Source: Variovorax sp. CAN15 (GTDB taxonomy: Bacteria > Pseudomonadota > Gammaproteobacteria > Burkholderiales > Burkholderiaceae_C). Taken from it: DNA of 64,000 nucleotides. Positions 37,215 through 45,518 of the stretch are shown piece by piece. Both the position numbers and the translations under genes were made by a program. The stretch covers positions 40,671 through 104,670 of the forward strand of contig NZ_JASMRZ010000014.1 of NCBI RefSeq assembly GCF_030462475.1, read 5' to 3'. Under the pieces are notes generated by a model. The model had not been told where the DNA came from and searched no databases. It saw only the letters and a program-made list of their open reading frames with translations. Position 1 is the first letter of the stretch; every line of letters starts with the position of its first letter.

Positions 37215-37868
37215 TCAGCCTTCGTGGGCGCCGAACATGGTCTTGGCGTAGGTCACGCCCAGGCCGTAGGCGCCGCCCACCTTCTTCGCGATGCCGGTGG
37301 TGAGCTCGTAGGTCTCGCCGCGGGCCCAGTCGCGCTGCAGCTCCAGCAGGTATTGCAGCGAGGTCATCGGCTGCGCGCCGGCCTGCACCATGCGCTCCAT
37401 CGCGCGGTTGTGCGCCTCGGTCGACACGTCGCCGCAGGCGTCGGCGATCACGTACACATCGAAGCCCTGGTCGAGCGCCGAGAGCGCCGGGCCGACGATG
37501 CACACGCTGGTCCACAGGCCCGCCAGCACGATGCGCGGCTTGCCGATCTGGTTCACGCGCTCGATCACGGCGGCGTCTTCCCAGGTGTTCATCGAGGTGC
37601 GGTCCAGCATCTTCTGGCCCGGGAAGGCGTCGGTGATCTCGCTGAACATCGGGCCCGAAAAACTCTTCTCGGCCACCGTCGTGAGGATGGTCGACACGCC
37701 GAAGCCGGCCGCCGCCTGCGCCACCAGCGCGGCGTTGTTGCGCAGGTTCACGGCGTCGATCGAATGCGTGGCGAAGGCCATCTGCGACTGGAAGTCGATC
37801 ATCACCAGCGTGTGATCGGTGGGGGTCAGCAGCTTGGAACCGGCGGTGGGGGTGGCTTTGATGGACAT
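37215..37868 (-). CDS. Isochorismatase-like (cysteine) hydrolase
   Basis: The 217-residue protein has the catalytic triad context of the family: Asp in TLVMIDFQSQMAF, Lys in TVAEKSFSGPM, and Cys in LWTSVCIVGPAL. This family includes nicotinamidases, ureidoacrylate hydrolases and isochorismatases, so the name is generic. The start ATG 37868 has AGGAG ten bases upstream. It is the first gene of the minus-strand run 37868-31876 and divergent from a LysR gene, the usual layout for LysR-controlled operons. Confidence 0.85.
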   Translation of the reverse strand: MSIKATPTAGSKLLTPTDHTLVMIDFQSQMAFATHSIDAVNLRNNAALVAQAAAGFGVSTILTTVAEKSFSGPMFSEITDAFPGQKMLDRTSMNTWEDAAVIERVNQIGKPRIVLAGLWTSVCIVGPALSALDQGFDVYVIADACGDVSTEAHNRAMERMVQAGAQPMTSLQYLLELQRDWARGETYELTTGIAKKVGGAYGLGVTYAKTMFGAHEG

Positions 37869-37893
37869 GTGAAAAACTCCTGCGGGTTGGTTG

Positions 37894-38019
37894 AATGTTC
37901 GATCTGATTCACAATCGCTTCCGGAGAGAAATCTCCTTGGCATGGAACGAATCATCGAGGCCCCAATGGTCGTCATCGACGAAACTTTTCATCGCCAATG
38001 ATCGAATTTTTCGAACATT
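37894..38019. promoter_or_regulatory. Divergent operator region: AATGTTCGA / TCGAACATT
   Basis: AATGTTCGA (37894-37902) and its exact inverse TCGAACATT (38011-38019) flank the 190-bp region between the isochorismatase and LysR genes. A second partial palindrome TCGAAttttTCGA overlaps the right site. The region is AT-richer than its surroundings. LysR-type proteins bind such dyads near divergent promoters, so these are candidate sites for the adjacent regulator. Confidence 0.5.
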
Positions 38020-38058
38020 ACCCCTCCACCCCTTCTCCACCCTCTTGCAGGCCACCGC

Positions 38059-38976
38059 ATGCTCAAACTCAGCCTGGAAGCCATCGAGATCGTCGACGCC
38101 ATCGCGCGCCACGGCTCCTTCGCCGCAGCCGCCTCGCATCTCAACAAGGTGCCCTCCACCATCTCCTACGCCGTGGGCAAGCTGGAAGAGCAGCTCGGCA
38201 TGCTGCTCTTCGAGCGCAACGGCCCGCGCGTGAGCCTCACCGCCGCCGGAGAGGAAATGCTCAAGGAAGGCCGCTGGCTGCTCGGCGCCGCGAGCGACCT
38301 CGAATCGCGCATGCGCCAGATCGCCACCGGCTACGAGTCGGAAATCCGCTTGGTGCACGACTCGCTCATTCCCACCCAAGCCCTCATTGGCGACATCTGC
38401 GCCTTCGAAGACCTGCGCTGCGGCACGCGGCTGCGCATCGGCTGCGAGGCGCTCACCGGCAGCTGGGAGGCGCTGCGCGAGGGCCGCGCCGACATCGTCA
38501 TCGCCGCGGGCGACGGCCCGGCCGGCGGCGGCTACCAGGCCGTGACCGTGGGCAGCCTCGACTTCGCCTTCTGCGTGGCGCCCACGCACCCGCTCACGCG
38601 GCTGGGCCGGCCGCTGCAGCGCGGCGACCTGCTGGAGTGCAACGCCATCGTGGTCGGCGACAGCGCACGCACGCTCTCGGAGCGCACCGTCGGCCTGCTG
38701 GCCGGACAGCCGCGCATCACCGTGCCCTCGATGCCCGCGAAGATCGCCTGCCAGGTGGCCGGCCTGGGCCACGGCTTCCTGCCGCGCGCCTGCATCGTGA
38801 ACGAGCTCAAGCGAGGCACGCTGGTCGAGCTGCCGACAGAAGAGCCACGCCCGCCCGAGGCCTTCTGGCTGGCGTGGAAGACCGGCGCGCAGGGGCAAGC
38901 GCTGCGCTGGTGGCGCGAGCGGATGAATCGCAAGCTGATTCCGGCGCTGCTGCCGCGGTCGTCAGTCGGGTTGTGA
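38059..38976 (+). CDS. LysR-family transcriptional regulator
   Basis: The 305-residue protein has the N-terminal winged helix (AIARHGSFAAAASHLNKVPSTISYAVGKLEEQLGMLLFER; quoted in pieces, the family signature) and a periplasmic-binding-like effector domain, with PRITVPSMPAKIACQVAGLGHGFLP typical of the second lobe. The effector is unknown. It is transcribed away from the isochorismatase operon across a shared region with matching dyads, so it probably controls that operon. Only 23 bp separate it from the AraC gene downstream. Confidence 0.92.
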   Translation: MLKLSLEAIEIVDAIARHGSFAAAASHLNKVPSTISYAVGKLEEQLGMLLFERNGPRVSLTAAGEEMLKEGRWLLGAASDLESRMRQIATGYESEIRLVHDSLIPTQALIGDICAFEDLRCGTRLRIGCEALTGSWEALREGRADIVIAAGDGPAGGGYQAVTVGSLDFAFCVAPTHPLTRLGRPLQRGDLLECNAIVVGDSARTLSERTVGLLAGQPRITVPSMPAKIACQVAGLGHGFLPRACIVNELKRGTLVELPTEEPRPPEAFWLAWKTGAQGQALRWWRERMNRKLIPALLPRSSVGL

Positions 38977-38999
38977 GCGGGAACGAACGCCGGTGCCGC

Positions 39000-39740
39000 A
39001 TGTACGACCCAATTCAAGATGGCATAGAGAAGACCGCGCGCGCGGTCCGTTACACGGAAGCTAAGCCTCCGGCGCATTTTTCCGGCCTGGTGCATTGCTA
39101 CTGGGAGCTCAAGACGGAAAGCCCCCTTGCGGACGACTTCTGCCTCCACGCCATGCCCGACGCCTGTGTGAACATCCTGTTCAACCAGATCGACACCGAC
39201 ATTGCCGGAGTCACCGCACTGCGCACGAGACACGAGGTACTCAACCTCGGGAGATCGTTTCACTATGTCGGCATACAGCTGCTGCCAGGGGTGTGGCGAG
39301 GCAATCCGCAGGAAATTGCCGATCAGTTTGTCGGCACTTCCTACCTCGGGGAACTGCCTCTGGTTGCCACGAGCAGGGAGATTGCTCCCTGCGACTTTTC
39401 CGCCAAGCAGCAAGTCATGTCAGCGCTGGTGCAGTGGTTCATCGACGCAGGAATGGCCGTAAGCAACCCTGTCACAGAAAGGATCCTGGCGAAGCTCGAC
39501 AGCATTCGCACGGTGGCCGACATGGCGACAGTTGCATGCCTCTCGCCGCGCCAGCTGCAGCGCACATTGAAGACAACAACGGGCTTTTCACCACACGACC
39601 TGCTCAAGGTATTGCGCATCCAGCAATCGTTCAAGCGGCACTATCTGGACCTGTACGCCGACCAGTCCCACTACATCCATTCATTCCGCCGGATCACCGG
39701 CTACACCCCCGCCAAGTACGCGGGGAAGTTCGATGTCTGA
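39000..39740 (+). CDS. AraC-family transcriptional regulator
   Basis: The 246-residue protein has an N-terminal sensor (HFSGLVHCYWELKTES, MPDACVNILFNQ) of the DUF6597 kind and a C-terminal double helix-turn-helix: TVADMATVACLSPRQLQRTLKTTTG and the second helix pair ending FRRITGYTPAKYAGKF. The effector is unknown. I use ATG 39000; a GTG at 38973 overlaps the LysR stop and is possible. Base composition is less GC-rich than the flanking genes, shared with the VOC gene after it, which suggests that the pair arrived together. Confidence 0.88.
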   Translation: MYDPIQDGIEKTARAVRYTEAKPPAHFSGLVHCYWELKTESPLADDFCLHAMPDACVNILFNQIDTDIAGVTALRTRHEVLNLGRSFHYVGIQLLPGVWRGNPQEIADQFVGTSYLGELPLVATSREIAPCDFSAKQQVMSALVQWFIDAGMAVSNPVTERILAKLDSIRTVADMATVACLSPRQLQRTLKTTTGFSPHDLLKVLRIQQSFKRHYLDLYADQSHYIHSFRRITGYTPAKYAGKFDV

Positions 39741-39807
39741 CTTACACAATACATGCAGCTGACAGCCTCCTAAATTGAGCGCTTCTTCATCAACAAAGGA
39801 GTGCCTC

Positions 39808-40188
39808 ATGGCAAAGTCGAATGCAATCGGGTGGTTTGATATCTACGTCCATGACATGGATCGGGCCGTCACCTTTTACGAGGGCGTGCTGCGCCAGAAA
39901 CTCGAGCCCATCGGCGACCCGACCGGCGAAACCCGGATGATGAGTTTCCCTACGGACATGGGTATCTATGGCGCGGGCGGCGCCTTGGTGAAATCCAGCC
40001 ATGCCCGCCCAGGCGTGGGCGGCACTTTGGTGTACTTCAGCGTGGACGATTGCGCGACAGAAGAGTCACGCGTCGTCGCAGCGGGCGGCAAGGTGGCGCG
40101 GCCCAAGTTCTCCATTGGGGAGTTCGGCTGGGTCAGCCTGTTCGAAGACACCGAGGGCAATCTGGTTGGCCTCAGCTCCATGAAATAG
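39808..40188 (+). CDS. VOC-superfamily (glyoxalase-like) protein
   Basis: The 126-residue protein has one vicinal-oxygen-chelate unit: GWFDIYVHDMDRAVTFYEGVL, a middle GGALVKSSHARPGVGGTLVYFSV and FEDTEGNLVGLSS with a possible metal Glu. Substrate and reaction are unknown; members range from glyoxalases to resistance proteins. AAAGGAG seven bases before ATG 39808 sets the start. It lies 67 bp after the AraC gene and probably is its target. Confidence 0.88.
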   Translation: MAKSNAIGWFDIYVHDMDRAVTFYEGVLRQKLEPIGDPTGETRMMSFPTDMGIYGAGGALVKSSHARPGVGGTLVYFSVDDCATEESRVVAAGGKVARPKFSIGEFGWVSLFEDTEGNLVGLSSMK

Positions 40189-40218
40189 CCGAGCAAGCAC
40201 TCGGCCGGAGCGCGGCCT

Positions 40219-40235
40219 GCAACAAGCTCTGTTGC
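40219..40235. terminator. Hairpin between convergent VOC and isomerase genes
   Basis: GCAACA agctc TGTTGC forms a 6-bp stem inside GC-rich flanks, in the 73-bp gap between two convergent genes. The position fits a shared terminator; there is no T-run on the plus strand. Confidence 0.4.
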
Positions 40236-40261
40236 GGTGCCGAGCCCTTGTCCGTCCCCTC

Positions 40262-40891
40262 TCAGCCCGCCGTGCGCAGCTTGTCCAGCGCCCGGTCGAG
40301 GAACGCGAGCCGGTCCTGTCCCCAGAAGCGTTCGCCGTTCAGGATGAAAGTCGGCGCGCCGAACACGCCCGCTTCCACCGCTTCGGCACTGTTGGCGCGG
40401 TACACCGCCAGCACTTCCGCCGACTGCTCCATCGCCTGCAGCGAGGCGCCGTCGTAGCCGTTCTCGTCGGCCACGGCGATGCGCACCTCGGCCTTCGACG
40501 TGTCGCGCTCCTCGGCCCACAGCGCGCGCAGCAGCGCGTGCGACAGCGGCTGGGCATCGAGGCCCTTGAGTTGCGCGGCGATCACCATCCAGCCCGGGTA
40601 CTTGTTCCAGTTCGGGTCGGTCGGCGCGCCCTTCGGGTAGTGCGCGGGCTCCAGGTTCATCGGCATGCCGAGGTAGTCGCTCCAGCGCGCGAGCTCGAGC
40701 GCGTGGTACGTGCGGCGCGGCTCGGGTCGCGTCTTCAGTGGAATGCCGCCGGTCTGCGGCACCACGGCCTGGAAGTCGTAGGGCTTGAGCACGAGCCGCA
40801 CGTGGTGGCGGCGCACGATGTCTTGAAGTTGCGGGCCGCCGAGGTAGGCCCAGGGGGAGGAGAGGCTGTAGTAGCAGTCGAGTGCGATCAT
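40262..40891 (-). CDS. DsbA-like 2-hydroxychromene-2-carboxylate isomerase family protein
   Basis: From ATG 40891 the 209-residue protein reads MIALDCYYSLSSPWAYLGGPQ, with the Ser-Pro in place of the DsbA CxxC, then LKPYDFQAVVPQTGG and GVFGAPTFILNGERFWGQDRL, the glutathione-transferase kappa/HCCA isomerase pattern. HCCA isomerase acts in naphthalene breakdown, but many genomic members have other substrates, and no naphthalene genes are near. The longer track start is in a non-conserved Arg-rich frame. It is divergent from the MFS gene. Confidence 0.85.
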   Translation of the reverse strand: MIALDCYYSLSSPWAYLGGPQLQDIVRRHHVRLVLKPYDFQAVVPQTGGIPLKTRPEPRRTYHALELARWSDYLGMPMNLEPAHYPKGAPTDPNWNKYPGWMVIAAQLKGLDAQPLSHALLRALWAEERDTSKAEVRIAVADENGYDGASLQAMEQSAEVLAVYRANSAEAVEAGVFGAPTFILNGERFWGQDRLAFLDRALDKLRTAG

Positions 40892-40995
40892 GGTTTCGAT
40901 TATCTTCAGCGCATGCCCGCCAGTGCAGCGTTCCTCGCGCCCCTCACCCTTCTCCCCTCGGGGTCTGCGCAGGCTCGCGCCGTGACTGCGGCGCG

Positions 40996-42183
40996 ATGAA
41001 GTTCCCGGCCTTTCTCTTCTCGCTCTTCCTCTCCAGGCTCGCCGACCAGATCCTGCTTTTCCTCGTGCCACTGGTCGTGTTCCAGGTGACGCAGGACGTG
41101 GCGTGGTCGGGCTATGCCTTCGCGGCGGAGACGCTGCCGCGGTTTCTCTCGTTTCCCATCTGCGGCGCGCTGTGCGACCGGGTGTCGCCGCTGAAGCTGC
41201 TGCGCGGCAGCCAGATTCTTCGCGCGCTGGTCTGCGTGCTCGGCGTGCTGGCCAACGAAGCCATGGGCGGCATCGGCTGGCTGGTGGGCCTCTCGGCGGT
41301 GTGCGGCGTACTCACCACGCAGGGCGTGATGGCGCGCGAGGTGATCCTGCCGCAGATCGCCAACGGCAACCGCTTCGACAAGGTGCTGGCCTACGCCCAG
41401 ACCGCCGAGCAGACCGGCACCGTGCTCGGCCCGCTGGTGGCCGCGGCGCTGTTCGCGCTGTGGCCGTGGCAGGCGGTGGTCGGCGCGGCGGCCGGCTTCT
41501 TCCTGCTGGCCGATGTCGCGACCTCGTACTGGCGCCGCGGCAACCGCATGGAGCTGCACGAACCGCAGGGCGAGCCGGGCCACATCCTGCGGCCCATCGC
41601 GACCGCGCTCGGCCACGTGCTGAGACTGCCGGGCCTGCTTCGGCTGACCATGCTCACCTCGGGCGTGAACCTGATGCTCGGCACCACCCTCGCCTCATCC
41701 GCCGCGATGGTCACCGGGCTGCACCAGCGCTCGGCCACCTACTACGCGACGCTGCAGACCCTCGGGGCCGTCGCCACCATCGCGATCCTGCTGGCGATCA
41801 TCCGCGGGTCGATCCCGCTCAGGCGCATGGGCGTCACCGCGTACGCGCTGATCTTCTGCGGCGGCCTGCTCACCGCCGCCAGCGCCAGCCATTGGGGCTA
41901 CGCGGCTGGCTTCCTGCTGGTGGTCGGGTTCGACAAGATGTTCAGCATCTACATCCGCATCCACAGGCAGCGGATCATTCCGGCGCACGACTACGGCAAG
42001 ACCACCGGGGTGATCGTGCTGCTGAACAACCTGACGCAGCCGCTGGCGGGGCTGGCCGTGGGGGCATTTTCGGATTCGGTGCACGCGCGCGGGGTGATAT
42101 TTGCGCTGTGCATGGTGGTGGGAAGCATTGGCCTTGCTGCTGCCGTGGCAAACAGGCGAAAGCCTGCTGCTACCGGATCTTGA
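40996..42183 (+). CDS. MFS-family transporter
   Basis: The 395-residue protein from ATG 40996 (MKFPAFLFSLFLSRLADQIL) has about eleven to twelve membrane helices. The loop GALCDRVSPLKLLRGSQ corresponds to MFS motif A, and AEQTGTVLGPLVAAALF to the mid-region motif of export proteins. The substrate is unknown. It is divergent from the DsbA-like gene with about 100 bp between them. Its 3' end overlaps the remnant end of the broken DUF1016 gene on the other strand by 14 bp. Confidence 0.8.
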   Translation: MKFPAFLFSLFLSRLADQILLFLVPLVVFQVTQDVAWSGYAFAAETLPRFLSFPICGALCDRVSPLKLLRGSQILRALVCVLGVLANEAMGGIGWLVGLSAVCGVLTTQGVMAREVILPQIANGNRFDKVLAYAQTAEQTGTVLGPLVAAALFALWPWQAVVGAAAGFFLLADVATSYWRRGNRMELHEPQGEPGHILRPIATALGHVLRLPGLLRLTMLTSGVNLMLGTTLASSAAMVTGLHQRSATYYATLQTLGAVATIAILLAIIRGSIPLRRMGVTAYALIFCGGLLTAASASHWGYAAGFLLVVGFDKMFSIYIRIHRQRIIPAHDYGKTTGVIVLLNNLTQPLAGLAVGAFSDSVHARGVIFALCMVVGSIGLAAAVANRRKPAATGS

Positions 42184-43050
42184 CGGCGCGGACGACGTCC
42201 TGCAGTTGCCGTGGCGAGGGAAGCTTGCCTTTCATCTCCGTCGGCAACTTGCCCTGCAATTGGTATTCGGCCACCCCGATCGGGTTCGACTTGCTCTTGA
42301 GCGCGAACTCCACCTCCAGGCAATCCTTCTCTGCGCACAGGATGATCCCGATGGAAGGGGCGTCGTCCGGCGCACGCTACCTCTCATTGCTCGCCTGATG
42401 CCCAGGAATTCGAGGTTGTAGCTGCTCTTCAATGCTTCTTCGGCCTGCTCCGCCAAGTGGCCCGGCAGCGCAAGCGAGAAGTTGTGGCTCTTCCGGTCGG
42501 CGAGCGAGCGTTCGTACGCCTGAGCCTTGATCTGGTTGAGCAGCACGTTGCGACTCCAGCCCAACGCGGCGATCGCCCGCAAGTAGAAGAGTCGCTGCGC
42601 CGCAACTCCCAGCTTGCTCAGCAACAGCAAGTGATGGCCCCATGGAATTTCTGCGACAAGCCGTCGCACAAGCTCTTCAGCCCAATCGGGAAACAGCGCC
42701 ACCGCAGACCGTCTCGGCGGGCGCTTGCCGCTTTCTGCGACAAGCTGTCGCAGAATTTCCGGGCTCGTGTATTCCTCGTACAACCGCCGCATGTCCCAGA
42801 CGTTCCGCGCGGAAAAGCCTTGGGTGCCTGGGAACGATGCACGCAAGTCCCGGGCAATCTGCTCAACCACCGACTGCCCCCAGCCCCGAGTGCGTTGCTG
42901 CTCGACGATGGCCTTGCCGATATCCCAGTAAAGCGCGATCAGCTCGCGGTTCACCGCACGTGCGGCCGACAGGCGCGCGGCGGCTACGCGCGATTTCAAC
43001 TCACTGATGAATGTGGCGTAGTCGTTCGAGATCTCGTTGCGGCGATTCAT
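42170..43050 (-). pseudogene. DUF1016 (YhcG-like) nuclease gene, broken by internal deletion and frameshift
   Basis: From ATG 43050 the frame encodes a good DUF1016 N-terminal domain (ALYWDIGKAIVEQQ, GFSARNVWDMRRLY, IPWGHHLLLLSKL, then SSYNLEFLGI). Right after this it shifts. In another frame the C-terminal end of the family continues (DDAPSIGIILCAEKDCLEVEF, NPIGVAEYQLQGKLPTEMKG, stop at 42170). The region in between, which should hold the PD-(D/E)xK catalytic core of about 100 residues, is missing. The track ORF to 42232 ends in a nonsense Arg-rich tail. Family members are linked to defence and restriction; this copy cannot be an active nuclease. Confidence 0.85.
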
Positions 43051-43263
43051 CGTTGGCACTTTAGGCGAGGCCTTCGCGCGCCCCGCCAACCCAACCGCAA
43101 AACTGCAGCTTGCGTGAGAAATTCCTGGCCGATCGATACTGGTCCACAAAGTCGACACATGCCTGCGTCGCCAACGGATCACTCCGGCGAACGACTGCCA
43201 CAAGGCAATGGGGCGGAGACACCATAGGCATCACCGCCGCGGCCAGCAGTCAGAAGGCGGCCG

Positions 43264-44004
43264 CTACAACACCTTGACCGCACGCCCGATGAACTGGATC
43301 GGCCCGGTCGGCCTGTCGATGGGCGAGCCGTTCTCGGGCTCCAGCGTGAGTTCGAACAGCTGGTTCGGCTCCAGCGGCGGCAGCTTGTCGATGGGAATGC
43401 GCAGCGTCTGGCCCTGCTTGACCAGCCCCAGCGACACCGGGCCGCGCCATTGATCGGCCTTGGTCCAGAACTGCAGCGTCTTCTGCGGCGGCACCTCGAT
43501 CGTGCCCAGCGGCACCAGGCTCAGCTGGCGCGACGACGTGGTCTGGATCACCCAGCCGGGCGACTTGTCCTGCGGGGCGACCAGCACCACCATGTACTGC
43601 GGCGTGGGCAGCGGCCGGGTGACAAGCACCGCCACCATCAGCGCAGCGGCCGCAAAGCCGCCCGCAGCCAGGCCGCGCCAGAGCTGCAGATTGTTCCACC
43701 AGCTCGCGAAGCCCGATGCACGCGCCGGCTGCCCGGCCTTCGGTGCGGCGGCGGCAGCGCTGCCCAGCGTGCGCTCGATGCGCGACCACAGCGCGGGTGA
43801 AGGATCGACCGGCGCCGCGAGCGAAGCCAGCGGCAGCAGCCGTGCCTCCCATGCCTGCACCGCCTCTCGCAGCGCGGGCTCGCCGCGCATGCGGGCTTCG
43901 ACCGCCGCGCGTGCATTGGCCGACAGCGTGCCCAGCACGTACTCGCCGGCCAGCGCGTCGATGTCATCGAAGTTGCCGAGGCTGGAGGAAGCGGTGCCGC
44001 TCAT
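43264..44004 (-). CDS. Anti-sigma factor (RskA-type)
   Basis: The 246-residue protein begins with a zinc-free anti-sigma domain (LAGEYVLGTLSANARAAVEARM, VQAWEARLLPLA), has one membrane helix (AAGGFAAAALMVAVLV) at about residue 120, and an extracytoplasmic RskA domain (VAPQDKSPGWVIQTT, ELTLEPENGSPIDRPTGPI). It should hold the partner sigma factor at the inner membrane. ATG 44004 overlaps the sigma stop by 4 nt, which fixes both the start and the pairing. Confidence 0.92.
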   Translation of the reverse strand: MSGTASSSLGNFDDIDALAGEYVLGTLSANARAAVEARMRGEPALREAVQAWEARLLPLASLAAPVDPSPALWSRIERTLGSAAAAAPKAGQPARASGFASWWNNLQLWRGLAAGGFAAAALMVAVLVTRPLPTPQYMVVLVAPQDKSPGWVIQTTSSRQLSLVPLGTIEVPPQKTLQFWTKADQWRGPVSLGLVKQGQTLRIPIDKLPPLEPNQLFELTLEPENGSPIDRPTGPIQFIGRAVKVL

Positions 44005-44573
44005 GCCATGCACTCCCGCAGCGCGCGCATGCCGCGCTGGATCCAGGCCTTGACCGTGCCCAGCGGCGTCTGCAGCCGCTCGGCGATTTCGCCGTGCGAG
44101 CAGCCTTCCACATACGCATAGAGGATGCAGTCGCGCCGCGCCGGCTCCAGCCCGCCCAGGCAGCCTTCGAGCCTGCCCAGGTCCGCGCGCAGCTCGAACG
44201 GATCGGCGGAGGTGGCGTAGGCCGCGAGCGCGGCCTGGTCGTCGATGGCCTCTGCCGCGTCTTCGCTCACGTCCACCTGGCGTGCGCCGCTGCGCACCAT
44301 GTTCAGCGCGGCATTGCGCACCACGCTGTAGATCCAGCCCCGGCCTTCGCCGCGCGCCGGGTTGAAGGTTTCCGCACGCTGCCAGATGCTGATGAAGGCG
44401 TCGTGCAGCACGTCTTCGGCCTGCTGGCGCTGGCGCACGATGCGCAGCGCCACGCCCAGCAGGTAGCGGCTCTCGCGCTGGTAGAGCTGCTGCAGGGCCT
44501 GACGGTCACCGCGTGCGCAGGCCATGAGGGCAGCGTCGTAGTCGAAGGGCGAAATGGGTGGCGGGTTCTGCAC
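44001..44573 (-). CDS. ECF-type sigma factor
   Basis: Region 2 is seen as YLLGVALRIVRQRQQAEDVLHDAFISIW and NPARGEGRGWIYSVVRNAAL, and region 4 as LEPARRDCILYAYVEGCSHGEIAERLQTPLGTVKAWIQRGM. Together with the RskA-like partner this is an ECF sigma factor of the SigK type. I use GTG 44573 (190 residues); ATG 44525 (MACARGDRQAL) is an alternative. Neither has a clear Shine-Dalgarno. The track ORF continues upstream into the DUF3455 gene out of frame. The signal sensed is unknown. Confidence 0.88.
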   Translation of the reverse strand: MQNPPPISPFDYDAALMACARGDRQALQQLYQRESRYLLGVALRIVRQRQQAEDVLHDAFISIWQRAETFNPARGEGRGWIYSVVRNAALNMVRSGARQVDVSEDAAEAIDDQAALAAYATSADPFELRADLGRLEGCLGGLEPARRDCILYAYVEGCSHGEIAERLQTPLGTVKAWIQRGMRALRECMA

Positions 44574-44623
44574 GGCCCGATGGTAGTGGAGCCGGCGGGC
44601 CCGCCGCCGAATCGCCCCCCCGA

Positions 44624-45199
44624 TCAGGACGCCTTCCAGAAGATGTAGTCGGCCTGGTACTGCACCACCTGCTTCTGGCCCTTGGTGGCCGGCGTGCAAG
44701 GCACGGCCGCCGGCGCCACGCCGCCTTGCAGCGCCACGCGCTGGATGTAGGTCACGCCCGTCATCGCGCCGCTGCCCGTGGCCGGGTTGGCCTTCACCAG
44801 CTGGAACGGCAGGCTGGTCGGGCCAGAGGGCGCGACCGCCAGCTGCGTGGCCGTGAGCTTGGAGCCGTCGTTCGACTCCCAGGTGGCCGGCGGGCCGTAG
44901 TACTTGCCGACCTGCTTGCCGCTGCGGTCCCACAGCTTGGCGTCGGGGCCGACGAACACCCACTCGGTCTGGCCTGGGGCGTTGGCCTTGTCGCGGCATT
45001 CGTAGGTGATGTCGCCCTTGCCCACGGTTTCCATCGCGACCTTGTTGCCGGCCGGCACCTGGATGGTGGGGGGCAGGCTGGACTGGTTGAAGGCGGGGGT
45101 CATCGCGCCCGAAGACATCGAGCCACAGGCCGTCAGGAACGCTGCGGCGGAAACGGCGCCGAGAACGGCGAGCGAACGGGTGGAACGAGAGGTGTGCAT
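44624..45199 (-). CDS. DUF3455 lipoprotein
   Basis: The 191-residue protein has a lipoprotein signal (LAVLGAVSAAAFLTAC, lipobox L-T-A-C at about residue 25) and the DUF3455 pattern: IQVPAGNKVAMETVGKGDITYEC, WVFVGPDAKLWDRSGKQVGKYY, GVTYIQRVALQGGVAP and a paired Cys. AGGAG lies about ten bases before ATG 45199. It is upstream of the sigma gene on the same strand, so it may be part of the regulon or the sensing chain. Function not known. Confidence 0.88.
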   Translation of the reverse strand: MHTSRSTRSLAVLGAVSAAAFLTACGSMSSGAMTPAFNQSSLPPTIQVPAGNKVAMETVGKGDITYECRDKANAPGQTEWVFVGPDAKLWDRSGKQVGKYYGPPATWESNDGSKLTATQLAVAPSGPTSLPFQLVKANPATGSGAMTGVTYIQRVALQGGVAPAAVPCTPATKGQKQVVQYQADYIFWKAS

Positions 45200-45349
45200 G
45201 GAATTTCTCCTGGGTTGTAGAAGGTCAGCAGCTCCTCGCTGCTGAGGGGTCTACACGCCAGGGAGAGGTTTGGATGCAGGGGGGCGAAGTTTTCTTAGGC
45301 GCTCGTCTTTTATCGAATCCGAGTCGGATCGTGAAATACGAGCAGTCGA

Positions 45350-45483
45350 TTGACGATAGACAACAGTGTTTTCAGCGACGCCCACGTACAACGCGCCGTC
45401 ATCTATCCGAAGCGTATCGAATGAAACAAGGAAATTTCGTGAGCGGCGATCCGCCGAGCAACGGAGGCCGGGCGTTGCCCTGT
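45350..45483 (+). repeat. PAAR leader repeat, copy 1
   Basis: The sequence ttgacgatagacaacagtgtt followed by a diverged stretch up to the codons for GDPPSNGGRALPC matches 58266-58398; the first 21 bases are identical and the rest partly so. It covers most of the gap between the DUF3455 gene and the PAAR gene. It may hold the promoter (TTGACG at 45350) and serves as a shared 5' module of two PAAR-type loci. Confidence 0.7.
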
Positions 45484-45516
45484 CAGACATCAATCGCACT
45501 GATCAAGGGAGCGTAA
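45421..45516 (+). pseudogene. PAAR head peptide (31 residues), truncated gene or leader peptide
   Basis: The short frame MKQGNFVSGDPPSNGGRALP ends in CQTSIALIKGA and a TAA two bases before the next PAAR gene. The N-terminus copies the usual opening of PAAR proteins (V-x-GD-x-x-x-x-GG). It stops where a full PAAR protein would continue, so it is either a remnant of a replaced gene or a translated leader that couples to the PAAR gene. Confidence 0.55.
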
Positions 45517-45518
45517 AG

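Noticed and set aside
45251-45499. Minus-strand ORF with NTVVYRQ also seen at 58218-58451
   Set aside because: The shared peptide follows from the repeated DNA leader on the other strand; no ribosome-binding site or family supports a gene.
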